Source: Desulfovibrio sp.
GTDB lineage: Bacteria; Desulfobacterota; Desulfovibrionia; Desulfovibrionales; Desulfovibrionaceae
Length of the DNA: 59,237 nucleotides
Assembly: GCA_031260965.1 (NCBI GenBank)
Contig: JAISKK010000054.1
Location: 1-59,237 of the forward strand
Reading direction: 5' to 3'
The notes beneath the pieces were generated by a model, which did no database searches, was not told the origin of the DNA, and saw only the letters and a list, made by a program, of their open reading frames with translations. Below, in pieces: positions 1 through 9,743 of the stretch. The first letter of the stretch is position 1, and every line of letters begins with the position of its first letter. Both the position numbers and the translations under genes were made by a program.

Positions 1-3000
1 GACACCACGGCGGACTGGAGCGTCACGGTTCCGGCGACGGCCAATGACGGCCGGGCCAGCTACGCGGACCTGGATGAATCCCAGTTTGCGGCCAAGGGCA
101 TCATCGCTGTCGACAACGGAAACGGCACTTATACCCTGACCGGCACGGTGACCATTCCGGCGGGTGACGAGAGTGCCGAAATCCGCATCCCGACCCTGGA
201 TGACGCGATCGTCGAAAACGATGAAAACCTGACCCTGAAGCTGAATAATGTTGTCAACGCTGCGGCCGAGACATTGACTGTCCTTGATAACGGTGAATAC
301 ACCGGCGTCATTACCGACAATGATGAGCCGCTCGTATTTACTCTGGATGAGGCGGGTCTGTCTTTCGGCAGCCAGACCGATGGTCACGGTCCTGCCAGCA
401 TGACAGGCGCCATGAGCAACGGGGCGCTTGACGGCGACGCCACTGGACTCTCTTGGGATACAGCCCATATGCCGGAGTTGTTCGCCGATGGCAACCACGA
501 TGGCGCCTATGCCAAGGTGGACTGGAGGCAGGAAGGCAACGCCCTGAAGGGTTATGCCGACGGGAAGGTGGCTATTGAGTTTACCCCGACCTTTGAGAAC
601 GGGCACTTTACCGGCGAGTTCACCGCCACGCTGCACAGCGCGGTAAAGCACGGCGCGCCGGGCAGCGCCACGGATGAATCTCTGTCGCTCAATCTGCCCT
701 TTGCCCAGACCGGCCCGAAGGGGAACACTCCAGGCTCGATAGACGTAGACATCAAGGACGACAAGCCCGATTACTCCGGCGACCCCACCAAGTTGACGGT
801 CAATGAAGGCGGCAGCCTCAAGGAAGATGTCTTCCTGGTGCTGGACGTTTCCGGCAGTATCACTGCCGAGCAGTTCGTCGATTACATGAATGCTGTGCGC
901 GCTCTGGTGCAGGCCTATGCTGACAACAACGTTGAAGCCAGGTTCTCTGTCGTTGCCTTTGCCGGTAAGGCCAGCGTACCGACGCAGTTCCAGCATCTGA
1001 CGGCGGAAGAGTTCCTCCGGCTGGCCACAACGGACTATGCCGGCAGAAACGCGCTACAGCCGCAGGCCGACGCTGCGATCGGAACCAACTATACCGCGGC
1101 CTTTAACGCGCTGATGCCGCAGCTTGACGCCTCCAGAAACAGTTCTGAATATGGCGACTGGGGGCGCAAAGTCTACTTTCTGACCGACGGCAAGGAAAAT
1201 TTATTTGAGGGCAAATTTAATAGCACCTGGACACCCTATCTGGCCGCGCATGATGATGTAAGCGCTTACGGTATCGGCATAGGCTCTGACTTCAGCAACC
1301 CCAACTCTGACGCATCGAAGGCGGTGGGTAACGCCGTGGGCGGCAGCGATCATGTGATTCTGCTGGAGGACTATAACGATTTGTCCGCCAGGCTGATCGG
1401 CTTGATTGAGGGCGCGAGCGGCGACCTCCTCGAAGGTGTTGCCTCGGCCGACTTGACCACCGTGGAATCTGTGCTGGTTAGTTCCGGCTCCAACACCGTG
1501 TCCTACCGGATGGATCATACAGACGCCGACGGCAAATATGCCAACATTCCTGTGGGCAACGGCATCTATATGAAGATCTATACAGACGGTCATTATACCT
1601 TCACCGCCGGCAACGTCAACGAAGATCTGCATATCAACTTCCAACTGGTGATGAAGGACGCCGACGGCGACCGCAGCTCCCATAACTATGAATTGACAGT
1701 GCTGGATCACAATCCGGTGGCCTATGACAACACCGACTACATGCACCCGGAAAGCGTGGCCAATCACGGCGTCAGCCTGAACGGCGGAACATCTGCAAAC
1801 TCCTGGACAAGCGCTGGCTGGTCTATGGCTAACACTGCCGTTAATAGCAATGTGCTGCCCAAGGCCATCGACTACCCGTCTGCACTGGTGGCGGAACTGC
1901 AGAGCGTCTATGGTATAAACATTACTGCTCTTGCCCAGGGTTCCAACGCGGTTTTGACGGCGAACCGGTTTGATGTCGCTGTTGAAGCTTTTGAGCGCAT
2001 ACAGGAACATCTGGGCCACAATAACCCCGTTACCCAGCTCTTGGGTGATTTGGGCATTTCGACAAACTATGTTTATGAGTATTATGAGGATAGTATACAA
2101 AGACCCCGTATTGCTCTGGCGAGCCGTGATATTACTTCCACCGGCGGAGAAGTGGTAGTGGGTTGGTCCTTTAAGGGCGATGCCGACGCCAAGGGAAGTG
2201 ACGCCGCCTTCTGGGTGCTTATGGATGACAAAAACAACATTATTGCCAAGGGCGCCCTGGCCAATACGGGGCATGGCAGCTCCGGCAGCTTTACGGATAG
2301 CGGCGTGCTGCGCATTGCCATTCCGGACGGATCTCCGAGCACACACTACAAGCTGGTGCTGGGCGCTGTGGAAGGATGCGCCCCGTCCAGCAACAACACG
2401 GTTGCTACCCTGGCGGTGGATACGGTGGTGAACCTTGAACATGCCTACACCTTTTCTTACCGGGGCAATATGATGACGGATCCCTCGCCCACAGGCGAGA
2501 GTGACCAAGCCTGGGATCAGGCCCATGTCGGCTCGGTGACCTATAACGGTGTGACCAGGGCGTTTGGCTCTGACAAATTCGTTACTTTTACCAGCGACGA
2601 GGGCCGGCTGACCGTGTGGAACAATGGCGAGTATATCTTCCAGGGAACCAAGCCCGAATCGGCCTGGAACGGCGGCGAATTCACCTATCAGCTGGTGGAC
2701 AGGGACGGCGACTGGTCCAACCCGGCCACAGTGACCTTATATGACGACACGCCTCCCCCTATTGCCAGGCTCTCCGCTCTGTTTGCACCGGAGGAATCCG
2801 GTTCCGGAAATGAGGCCATAAACGGCAACGAAGGCGACAACGTCATAAACGGCAGCGCGGGCGATGACACCATCTCCGGCGGCGCCGGTAATGACGAGAT
2901 TCACGGCGAGGCCGGTAACGACACCATCTCCGGTGACGCAGGCGATGACACCATCTTCGGCGGCATCGGCAATGACATCATCTACGGAGGAACCGGCAAC

Positions 3001-3567
3001 GACACTATCAACGGTGACGCGGGCGAGGACACTATCCTGGGCGGTGCCGGCCAGGACCTCATTTATGGCGGAGCCGGAGCTGACCTCATCTACGGAGGAG
3101 CCGACGATGACCTTATTTTCGGCGGAGCCGGTAATGACATCATCTATAGCGGCGCTGGCAATGACACCATGTATGGAGGCGAGGGGAGCGACATCTTTAT
3201 GCTCGGCGGTGACGACATAGGCTCCACCATCACCTTTACGGACGACGTCAGAGGTTTCGTTCTGGGTGAGGACAGCCTGATTCTGGGCGACATCCTTGGC
3301 ATCGGCAATGAGGGGTCCATGGACAGCCTGCTTGGCGGCGCGCAGTGGGATGACGCGAATTCCAGCCTTACCATGGACGCGGGGAACGGCTTCTCCCTGC
3401 AGGCGCTTTTTGATACGGACGGCGTCAGCCTGAACATCAGGGGCGACAGCGGCGAAGTGGTACATACCATCAACGTTGAACTGACGAGTGATGATTATTC
3501 CTTCGCCAGCCTGGATGAAACAGCGGCCCAGGAAGTACTCATGGAAATGATCAAGGACAACCTGTAA
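1..3567 (+). CDS. RTX-type large adhesin, 3' part (Calx-beta-like repeat, VWA domain, hemolysin-type Ca-binding nonapeptides); open at the 5' edge of the window
   Basis: The frame of ORF 148..3567 stays open back to base 1 (DTTADWSVTVPATANDG...). VWA MIDAS motif DVSGS. About 13 GGxGxDxI/L repeats at 2815-3190. Acidic C-terminus as in type I secreted proteins. Confidence 0.9.
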   Translation, partial: DTTADWSVTVPATANDGRASYADLDESQFAAKGIIAVDNGNGTYTLTGTVTIPAGDESAEIRIPTLDDAIVENDENLTLKLNNVVNAAAETLTVLDNGEYTGVITDNDEPLVFTLDEAGLSFGSQTDGHGPASMTGAMSNGALDGDATGLSWDTAHMPELFADGNHDGAYAKVDWRQEGNALKGYADGKVAIEFTPTFENGHFTGEFTATLHSAVKHGAPGSATDESLSLNLPFAQTGPKGNTPGSIDVDIKDDKPDYSGDPTKLTVNEGGSLKEDVFLVLDVSGSITAEQFVDYMNAVRALVQAYADNNVEARFSVVAFAGKASVPTQFQHLTAEEFLRLATTDYAGRNALQPQADAAIGTNYTAAFNALMPQLDASRNSSEYGDWGRKVYFLTDGKENLFEGKFNSTWTPYLAAHDDVSAYGIGIGSDFSNPNSDASKAVGNAVGGSDHVILLEDYNDLSARLIGLIEGASGDLLEGVASADLTTVESVLVSSGSNTVSYRMDHTDADGKYANIPVGNGIYMKIYTDGHYTFTAGNVNEDLHINFQLVMKDADGDRSSHNYELTVLDHNPVAYDNTDYMHPESVANHGVSLNGGTSANSWTSAGWSMANTAVNSNVLPKAIDYPSALVAELQSVYGINITALAQGSNAVLTANRFDVAVEAFERIQEHLGHNNPVTQLLGDLGISTNYVYEYYEDSIQRPRIALASRDITSTGGEVVVGWSFKGDADAKGSDAAFWVLMDDKNNIIAKGALANTGHGSSGSFTDSGVLRIAIPDGSPSTHYKLVLGAVEGCAPSSNNTVATLAVDTVVNLEHAYTFSYRGNMMTDPSPTGESDQAWDQAHVGSVTYNGVTRAFGSDKFVTFTSDEGRLTVWNNGEYIFQGTKPESAWNGGEFTYQLVDRDGDWSNPATVTLYDDTPPPIARLSALFAPEESGSGNEAINGNEGDNVINGSAGDDTISGGAGNDEIHGEAGNDTISGDAGDDTIFGGIGNDIIYGGTGNDTINGDAGEDTILGGAGQDLIYGGAGADLIYGGADDDLIFGGAGNDIIYSGAGNDTMYGGEGSDIFMLGGDDIGSTITFTDDVRGFVLGEDSLILGDILGIGNEGSMDSLLGGAQWDDANSSLTMDAGNGFSLQALFDTDGVSLNIRGDSGEVVHTINVELTSDDYSFASLDETAAQEVLMEMIKDNL

Positions 3568-3574
3568 ACGAAGA

Positions 3575-3610
3575 CAAGCTCCCCCCAAGCTGTTGCCTGG
3601 GGGGAGCTTG
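3575..3610. terminator. 13-bp perfect stem-loop downstream of the RTX gene (no clear U-tract)
   Basis: CAAGCTCCCCCCA (3575-3587) / TGGGGGGAGCTTG (3598-3610), 10-nt loop, between convergent genes. Confidence 0.5.
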
Positions 3611-3640
3611 CAACAATCTCAAGCCTGAACTGCTCTTGGA

Positions 3641-4675
3641 TCACTGGGCCAGATGCTGGTCAAAAAAATGGCTGAGTTCGCTGAAATGGAATTTGCTTTC
3701 CGGCGCATCCAGGGACATCAGGTACTGAGCGTGGGAAACGCCTTCGAACACGATCAGGTCGGCCAGGACCCCTGCTTCACGCAACTTCAGATGCATCCGC
3801 ACCGTATTGCTGAGGAAGAGATCCCGCGTACCCGAAGTCAGCAAGGTCGGCGGAAAACCGCTGACATTGCCGTAAACAGGAGAAAGCATGGGATCTTTCA
3901 GATCCTGCCCGTTGGCATAAAGCTTGGCCGCAGCACCCACCCATCCACCATAGCCAACCAGAACATTGTCTACTCCTTCATTAGTGAAATAGCTGTCTCC
4001 GGTTTTGCTCAAATCTGTCCAGGGTGTCCCGGGGGCGAGGGCCGCAGGTAAAGGCAACCCTTCAGCTTTCACCCGGATCGCCAGGGCCAAAGTCATAGCG
4101 CCCCCGGTGGAAGTGCCGAAAACGCCGATTTTGTCCGCCGGGTGTGTTTTAAGTAGTTCCCGGTAAACAGCCAGAGCGTCATCCATTGCCGCCGGGTAAG
4201 GGAAGTCGGGAGGCATCCGGTAATCCACGGAAACAATTCTGATGTTGCCGTGTCCGGCCATCAATATAGCTTCACCCGTGCCGGATTCTCCAGGGAGCAA
4301 AACGTAGCCGCCGCCGTGAAAATGTATGAGGAGACGGTCACGATTAGCCGGCGCGATGATTTTCGGCGTCACCCAAAAGACCTTCACTCCAGCGATCAGG
4401 TCCGGCTCAACGGTGACTCCCATTTTTTCGCAGAGCAACGGCAAGTCCTTCGCTCCGGCCTGGGCACTTTGTTCGGCCCAGATCTTCCATTCCTGTGGAG
4501 TTTTGGGATGCTTATCCCAGTCTGAGGAAGGTCTGACAGAAATGATGGCTCCCAGCTCCGGACTTACCGTTTGAGGAACAGGAATGTTCCGGGGCAGTAA
4601 CTCCTGAGCGTTGGTCGGGGAAGTAATCAGGAGAGCCAGACACAGGTTGAGCAGAGTATATTTAGCTGATTTCAT
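3641..4675 (-). CDS. alpha/beta hydrolase (HSL/esterase family), secreted
   Basis: N-terminal signal peptide; HFHGGGYV oxyanion motif; GTSTGG nucleophile elbow; C-terminal SHAQY His. Confidence 0.85.
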   Translation of the reverse strand: MKSAKYTLLNLCLALLITSPTNAQELLPRNIPVPQTVSPELGAIISVRPSSDWDKHPKTPQEWKIWAEQSAQAGAKDLPLLCEKMGVTVEPDLIAGVKVFWVTPKIIAPANRDRLLIHFHGGGYVLLPGESGTGEAILMAGHGNIRIVSVDYRMPPDFPYPAAMDDALAVYRELLKTHPADKIGVFGTSTGGAMTLALAIRVKAEGLPLPAALAPGTPWTDLSKTGDSYFTNEGVDNVLVGYGGWVGAAAKLYANGQDLKDPMLSPVYGNVSGFPPTLLTSGTRDLFLSNTVRMHLKLREAGVLADLIVFEGVSHAQYLMSLDAPESKFHFSELSHFFDQHLAQ

Positions 4676-5391
4676 AGACCATTTCCGGCATTCTCCATTT
4701 CGATCACCAAGATATGCGTTTTATCTTCGGCTTTGATGGTCACCGTGTCTTCTATAATTTCCAGAGCGTCGCGCATACCCACCCTGATGCCGCTGATATC
4801 CGCCGATCCCTCGATCATAATCATATAGGCCTGACGCCCGGAAGCAACCGTGAAATCAAGGATGCCTCCGTTGGTAATGATGGCGGCATAGATGTTGATG
4901 TCCTGGTTGATGCGGACGGGCGCTTTGGAATCCGTATTGCTCACGCCTGTGGCAATGGGCAGCCAACGATTTTCCCTGTCTTCGATTTTGAAACGGAAAT
5001 CGCCGTAATTGGGCTTGAGTCCATTCCTGTCCGGCAAAATCCAGATCTGCAGAAAACGGAGCAGCTTGTCGCCGTGGTTATACTCACTGTGCAGCACACC
5101 CGTTCCGGCGCTCATATACTGCACCTGACCGCGAGTAAGGGTATGCTTGTTGCCCATGCTGTCCGCATGGGTCAGTTCACCGTCAATGACATAGGAAATG
5201 ATTTCCATGTCACGGTGCGGGTGGGTATCAAAACCCGCACCGGGCTGCACCATGTCGTCGTTAACGACGCGCAGGACGCCGAAGTGCATGTTCTCCGGAT
5301 TATAATACTCGGCAAAAGAAAAATGAAAATGACTGTTCAGCCAGCCAAGATCAGATCTGCCCATCTTCTTACTGTCAATGTAATTCAGCAT
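4672..5391 (-). CDS. pirin family protein (YhhW-like cupin)
   Basis: HPHRDMEIISYVIDGELTHADSMGN and MSAGTGVLHSEYN pirin signature; overlaps the downstream esterase start by 4 nt. Confidence 0.9.
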   Translation of the reverse strand: MLNYIDSKKMGRSDLGWLNSHFHFSFAEYYNPENMHFGVLRVVNDDMVQPGAGFDTHPHRDMEIISYVIDGELTHADSMGNKHTLTRGQVQYMSAGTGVLHSEYNHGDKLLRFLQIWILPDRNGLKPNYGDFRFKIEDRENRWLPIATGVSNTDSKAPVRINQDINIYAAIITNGGILDFTVASGRQAYMIMIEGSADISGIRVGMRDALEIIEDTVTIKAEDKTHILVIEMENAGNGL

Positions 5392-7099
5392 GAGTTGTCT
5401 CCTGTAGTCCTGCCCGGGCTGGTATGGTCGACTTTACATTGTTTGTGGAGCCGAGTTTCTTGAAGCCGGATACAGCAACTATCCCCGCAAGTGCCATGAG
5501 CAATACGGCCACAACAAGTTGCAGTCCTTCAACGGCCAGACCAAATGGCTGGTCGCTCGTGAGTTTGCCTACCAGTTTGAGGGTGGATTGCACCAGGGAG
5601 GTCATAGTTACAATGAGCATGAAAGTCATGGGGACATAAAGGGTCCAGCCGGTGCGCCCGGTCACGCGCAGGAACACAGCCAGGGCAATCAGCACCAGGG
5701 CGGCGAGCAACTGGTTGGCCGCGCCGAACAGGGGCCATACATTCATGTATCCACCCAGGGAAAGCAGGTAGCCAAAGAACAGGGTAGCGATGGTGCCAAC
5801 GTATTTGTTGGTAAGGAAGGTCCGAAGGGGGGTAGGCTTTTCCCCTTCGGATACGCCAAAGAGTTCCTGAAAGGACAGACGGCCGATGCGGGCCACGGAA
5901 TCCAGAGTGGTTAAGGCCAGAGCGGATATGCACATGGTCATGAAACAGGCGGCCACATGTTCATTGATGCCGAGCAGGGTCAGAAAGCCAGCCACACCGG
6001 AACCAAAGATGCCAAAGGGGGTGCCGGCGGGGATTTTGCCGTTGACGGCCGCCGCGCCAACCACTACCAAAGCCACGATGCCCAGCAAGGTTTCCACACA
6101 CATGGCCCCGTAGCCCACAAAGAGCATATCCTTTTCGTTGCTGATGGTTTTGGAGGAGGTGTTGGCGGAAACCATACTGTGAAAGCCGGAGATAGCGCCG
6201 CAGGCAATGGTAATAAAGAGCGCGGGGAACATAACGCTGCCGTTGTCCAAGGTAAAGCCGTTAAAGGCCGCCAGATTCATGGTGGGCCGGGCCACGACCA
6301 CACCGACTACCGCGCCGAGGATCATGCCCAACAGGAGGAAACTGCTGAGGTAGTCGCGTGGTTGCATCAGGAGCCACATGGGCATAACAGCGGCTATAAA
6401 CATATAAGCGAATATAATGTAAATCCAGGTCTGCGTGCCGGCATACAGGGGAAAGGCAATGCCCGCGGCCATCATGACAAACACCAGACCCAGGCCGCAT
6501 AAAAGCTGTATCAAATGCGACGGCTTGCAATATTTGATGAATAAGCCAAAGACAATGGCGCCGGCAATATAAAGCATGGATATGGAGGCCGCGGCGGCGC
6601 CGGGGGTATTTTCCGCCCCGGCTTTGGTAAAGCCGTTAAAGGTCTTGCCCACGATGTCGGAAAAAGCCGCGATAACCAGCAGGGTAAAGAGCCAGCTGAA
6701 CAGCAGAAACAGATGCTTGCCGGTTTTGCCGATGTATTTTTCAATGAGTATGCCTATGCTTTTGCCTTCATTTTTAACAGAGGCATACAGGGCGCCAAAG
6801 TCATGCACCGCGCCAAAAAAGATGCCGCCGACCAAAAGCCAGAGCAGCACAGGCATCCAGCCGAACATGGCCGCAATGATGGGTCCGGTCACCGGACCGG
6901 CCCCGGCAATAGACGAAAACTGATGCGCAAAAACCACAAATTTTGGCGCGGCTACATAATCCTGCCCATCCGCACGGCGTAAGGCCGGGGTTTTTGCATT
7001 GGGGTCTATTCCCCATTTGCGAGTCAGCCAACGCCCATAAAACGCGTAGCCGCAGGCAAGCGCCACGATTGCGAAACCGATGATGGAAAGACTGTTCAT
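5375..7099 (-). CDS. cstA: carbon starvation protein CstA family transporter
   Basis: 574 aa polytopic protein with FVVFAHQFSSIAGAGPVTGPIIAAMFGWMP and GAVHDFGALYASVKNEGKSIG motifs; overlaps pirin by 17 nt. Confidence 0.93.
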   Translation of the reverse strand: MNSLSIIGFAIVALACGYAFYGRWLTRKWGIDPNAKTPALRRADGQDYVAAPKFVVFAHQFSSIAGAGPVTGPIIAAMFGWMPVLLWLLVGGIFFGAVHDFGALYASVKNEGKSIGILIEKYIGKTGKHLFLLFSWLFTLLVIAAFSDIVGKTFNGFTKAGAENTPGAAAASISMLYIAGAIVFGLFIKYCKPSHLIQLLCGLGLVFVMMAAGIAFPLYAGTQTWIYIIFAYMFIAAVMPMWLLMQPRDYLSSFLLLGMILGAVVGVVVARPTMNLAAFNGFTLDNGSVMFPALFITIACGAISGFHSMVSANTSSKTISNEKDMLFVGYGAMCVETLLGIVALVVVGAAAVNGKIPAGTPFGIFGSGVAGFLTLLGINEHVAACFMTMCISALALTTLDSVARIGRLSFQELFGVSEGEKPTPLRTFLTNKYVGTIATLFFGYLLSLGGYMNVWPLFGAANQLLAALVLIALAVFLRVTGRTGWTLYVPMTFMLIVTMTSLVQSTLKLVGKLTSDQPFGLAVEGLQLVVAVLLMALAGIVAVSGFKKLGSTNNVKSTIPARAGLQETTHAELH

Positions 7100-7227
7100 G
7101 CTAACTCCTTCGCCCCCCTAATCATAAGGATAACTTCCTATTTGTTTTAACCTCGTCTTGAGGATAAAATATTGCGCCCAATCGGGCAAGCAGGCGTGAG
7201 CCGTTTGTATCAGGGGCTACTCCAGGG

Positions 7228-7827
7228 CTATCCCTCTCCTTTTGTTGTTTCTGGCCTGGATAGCCGGTTCTGTCCCAACGCGGCGCAAACCTTGCAATCT
7301 TTGTTTAAAAAACAGATCGCACAGCCGCCTCGGAAAGGGTAGGGGGTAAGCAGGGCGAAGGACCGGGACAGGACGGGACCGTCCGGCTTCAGATAGGGAA
7401 CTCCGGCTGCAGCCAGAATTGCGGCCAGAGCCGGTGTCGGCTTCGGGATCGGAGCGCAGCCATGGGCGGCAATCTCCGGGATAATCGTCCGCGCCAGACC
7501 CATACACAGGGCCTGGGCCAGGGAATGATATAAAAAACTCCGGTATGGGGCGTTTTCCCAGTCCCCGCCCGCTTCCTGCTCCGCCGCGTCAGACAGCCGG
7601 ACCAGAAGCAGATCTTTGCTTTTTGTCCTTCCGAACTGCTTTGCACTCCCCCCTTCTTCATCCTCTTTGACCCTTAAATGCAGGGCTTGCAGACTGTTTT
7701 GCCAGCGTTTACAGGCATCAGCCAGAGCGGCGCGCAGATCCGCACTTATATCCAGACCCCCGTTTTCCGCCAGAAAGGCGTCCAGATCCAGGGCGAAAGA
7801 TATTTCAATTTTTTGCGCGTCAGACAT
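7228..7827 (-). CDS. conserved-looking hypothetical protein with C-terminal CX2CX5CX2C cluster
   Basis: 199 aa ORF; C-terminal GGCAICFLNKDCKVCAALG. Confidence 0.65.
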   Translation of the reverse strand: MSDAQKIEISFALDLDAFLAENGGLDISADLRAALADACKRWQNSLQALHLRVKEDEEGGSAKQFGRTKSKDLLLVRLSDAAEQEAGGDWENAPYRSFLYHSLAQALCMGLARTIIPEIAAHGCAPIPKPTPALAAILAAAGVPYLKPDGPVLSRSFALLTPYPFRGGCAICFLNKDCKVCAALGQNRLSRPETTKGEG

Positions 7828-7946
7828 GCCGTTGCCTCTTTACTTGTCTGTGCATGGGGAATATAAATTTGTCGTCAGGTCGGTATAAGCGCGGTCGGGG
7901 TTACCCGTCACAGGATTTTGCGCGTTTTGCCGTCCGCAGGAGGATT

Positions 7947-8267
7947 ATGGCAGCCACAACGCAGGAATTGCGGAGTCTGATCGGCAGCGTCAGTCTGGCT
8001 GTGCCGATTCCCGGGACGCGGTTCAAGGCGCGGACCCTGGACCCTCCTTATCTTCCGCCCCCCTATTCCTCGCTTTTTGATGATCTGGCGCGTAACACTG
8101 CCGCCCTTGAGTACCACAATCAACTCAGGCAGATAGCCTTGCGTCCCCTGAGGCTGCACGCCGGTCAGGCCAACAGGTCCAACGGCGAAATCGGTCGTTT
8201 CGCCGCGCGTGAGCCGATTATGATCCCGGAGATGCTGGGCGGCCGTATTTTGACGACCAATCTTTGA
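7947..8267 (+). CDS. hypothetical protein (106 aa)
   Basis: ATG at 7947 preceded by GCAGGAGGA Shine-Dalgarno; MAATTQELRSLIGSVSLAVPIPG... Confidence 0.55.
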   Translation: MAATTQELRSLIGSVSLAVPIPGTRFKARTLDPPYLPPPYSSLFDDLARNTAALEYHNQLRQIALRPLRLHAGQANRSNGEIGRFAAREPIMIPEMLGGRILTTNL

Positions 8268-8286
8268 TTGTCAGGCGCTTCATCCG

Positions 8287-8316
8287 CGCGCCGTCGTATT
8301 TTCAGCTGACGGCGCG
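8287..8316. terminator. 9-bp stem-loop between convergent genes
   Basis: CGCGCCGTC / GACGGCGCG with 12-nt loop, between 8267 and 8325. Confidence 0.4.
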
Positions 8317-8324
8317 GGAAAATT

Positions 8325-9626
8325 CTACAAACGCCACCCGTAAATTTCCAAAGCGTCACGCGTCAGTCCATCCTGAAATTCAGGCGCGGCGATTTTTATA
8401 AGAGCTTTCGCTCTGGCCGCGTTGCTTTTACCCTTCAATTCCGCAATACCGTATTCAGTGACGATGGTGTCCGTGTCGTGACGTGAGGTTGTGACCGGCT
8501 GCCCCCGGTCAAAGGACCCGCAAATACGGGAAATTTTGCCTTTTGCGGCTGTGGCGGGCATGGCGATAATGCTGCGTCCGCCCTTGGACATGCTCGCTCC
8601 GCGTACAAAATCCACCTGACCGCCCACTCCGGAAAATTGTCCTGGTCCTATGCTGTCGGCGGCCACCTGACCCAGAAGATCAACCGACAGGGCGGAATTG
8701 ATGGAAATCAGGTTGTCGTTCTGTCCGATAACGCGCGGATCATTGGTGTAATCCACGGGATAGCCTTCAAGTAAGGGATTATTATTGGCCCATTCATACA
8801 ATTTTTTGCTGCCCATAAGGAAGGTGATGATAATTTTACCCGGATGCAAATTCTTGCGCGTACAGTTAATGACGCCTTTTTCCACAAGGTGCATGACGCC
8901 ATCGGAAATCATTTCCGAATGTATGCCCAGGTCTTTTTGATCCACAAGAGAACTTAACACCGCATCGGGAATAGCCCCTATGCCCAGTTGGAGGCAGTCG
9001 CCGTCCTTGATCAGCCCGGCAATGTGGCGGCCTATGGCGGATTCCACAGCGCCGATAGTGGCCGGCGTGAGTTCAAGAATGGGATCCCTGGAATTGACGA
9101 ATATGTCAATTTCTCCGGCGTCAATAAAGGACTGTCCCCCTATGAAGGGCATGTTCGGGTTAATTTCCGCGATAGTCAGTTTGGCGCTGCGGGCGGCCGG
9201 GAGCGTATAGTCAATGGAAACTCCGAGACTGAACCTGCCCTTGTCATCAGGCAGGGAGACAGTGATCATGGAGACATCGACAGGCATGGCTCCACTGCGA
9301 AACAGAGAAGGGATAGCGGAAAAAAAGATCGGCGTGTAATCGGCTCTGCCTTCCGCAACCGCGGCGCGCGTGCCCGCGCTGAGATAGAGCCCGTTAAAAT
9401 GAAAGTTATCCTGATATTCAGGATTGCAGTAGATGTTCTTGTCGAGAGACACCATATGCACAATTTCCACATTGCGCAGTTCGGGAGCCCTGGCTACCAG
9501 CGCGTTCACCAGAGCTACCGGGACCCCCGCCGCATTGGGGAGAACAACCCGATCCCCTGATTTTACCTCTCGAACAGCATCTTCAACCGAGCGCGTATTT
9601 TGCGCAATATGTTTTTCCCAGTCCAT
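8325..9626 (-). CDS. acetyl-CoA hydrolase/transferase family (4-hydroxybutyrate/butyrate CoA-transferase-like)
   Basis: 433 aa; LQLGIGAIPDAV, FSGVGGQVDFVRGA and VTEYGIAELKGK motifs of the family. Confidence 0.88.
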   Translation of the reverse strand: MDWEKHIAQNTRSVEDAVREVKSGDRVVLPNAAGVPVALVNALVARAPELRNVEIVHMVSLDKNIYCNPEYQDNFHFNGLYLSAGTRAAVAEGRADYTPIFFSAIPSLFRSGAMPVDVSMITVSLPDDKGRFSLGVSIDYTLPAARSAKLTIAEINPNMPFIGGQSFIDAGEIDIFVNSRDPILELTPATIGAVESAIGRHIAGLIKDGDCLQLGIGAIPDAVLSSLVDQKDLGIHSEMISDGVMHLVEKGVINCTRKNLHPGKIIITFLMGSKKLYEWANNNPLLEGYPVDYTNDPRVIGQNDNLISINSALSVDLLGQVAADSIGPGQFSGVGGQVDFVRGASMSKGGRSIIAMPATAAKGKISRICGSFDRGQPVTTSRHDTDTIVTEYGIAELKGKSNAARAKALIKIAAPEFQDGLTRDALEIYGWRL

Positions 9627-9743
9627 AACGTCTCCCTATTATAAAGATGCTGAATATACAGTTTCTGTGTCTAAAAATATAAGCATCGTTTTCTATTTAC
9701 TCTTTGTACTCTTCAGCGTCAACGGAAAATGCCGGCTTGCAAT

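Noticed and set aside
1201-2526. 441-aa minus-strand ORF inside the RTX adhesin
   Set aside because: Antisense shadow of a clear VWA/RTX protein; no motif support.
2815-3190. Tandem 27-nt periodicity as a possible CRISPR or minisatellite
   Set aside because: In-frame RTX nonapeptide repeats explain it; no spacer-like unique segments.
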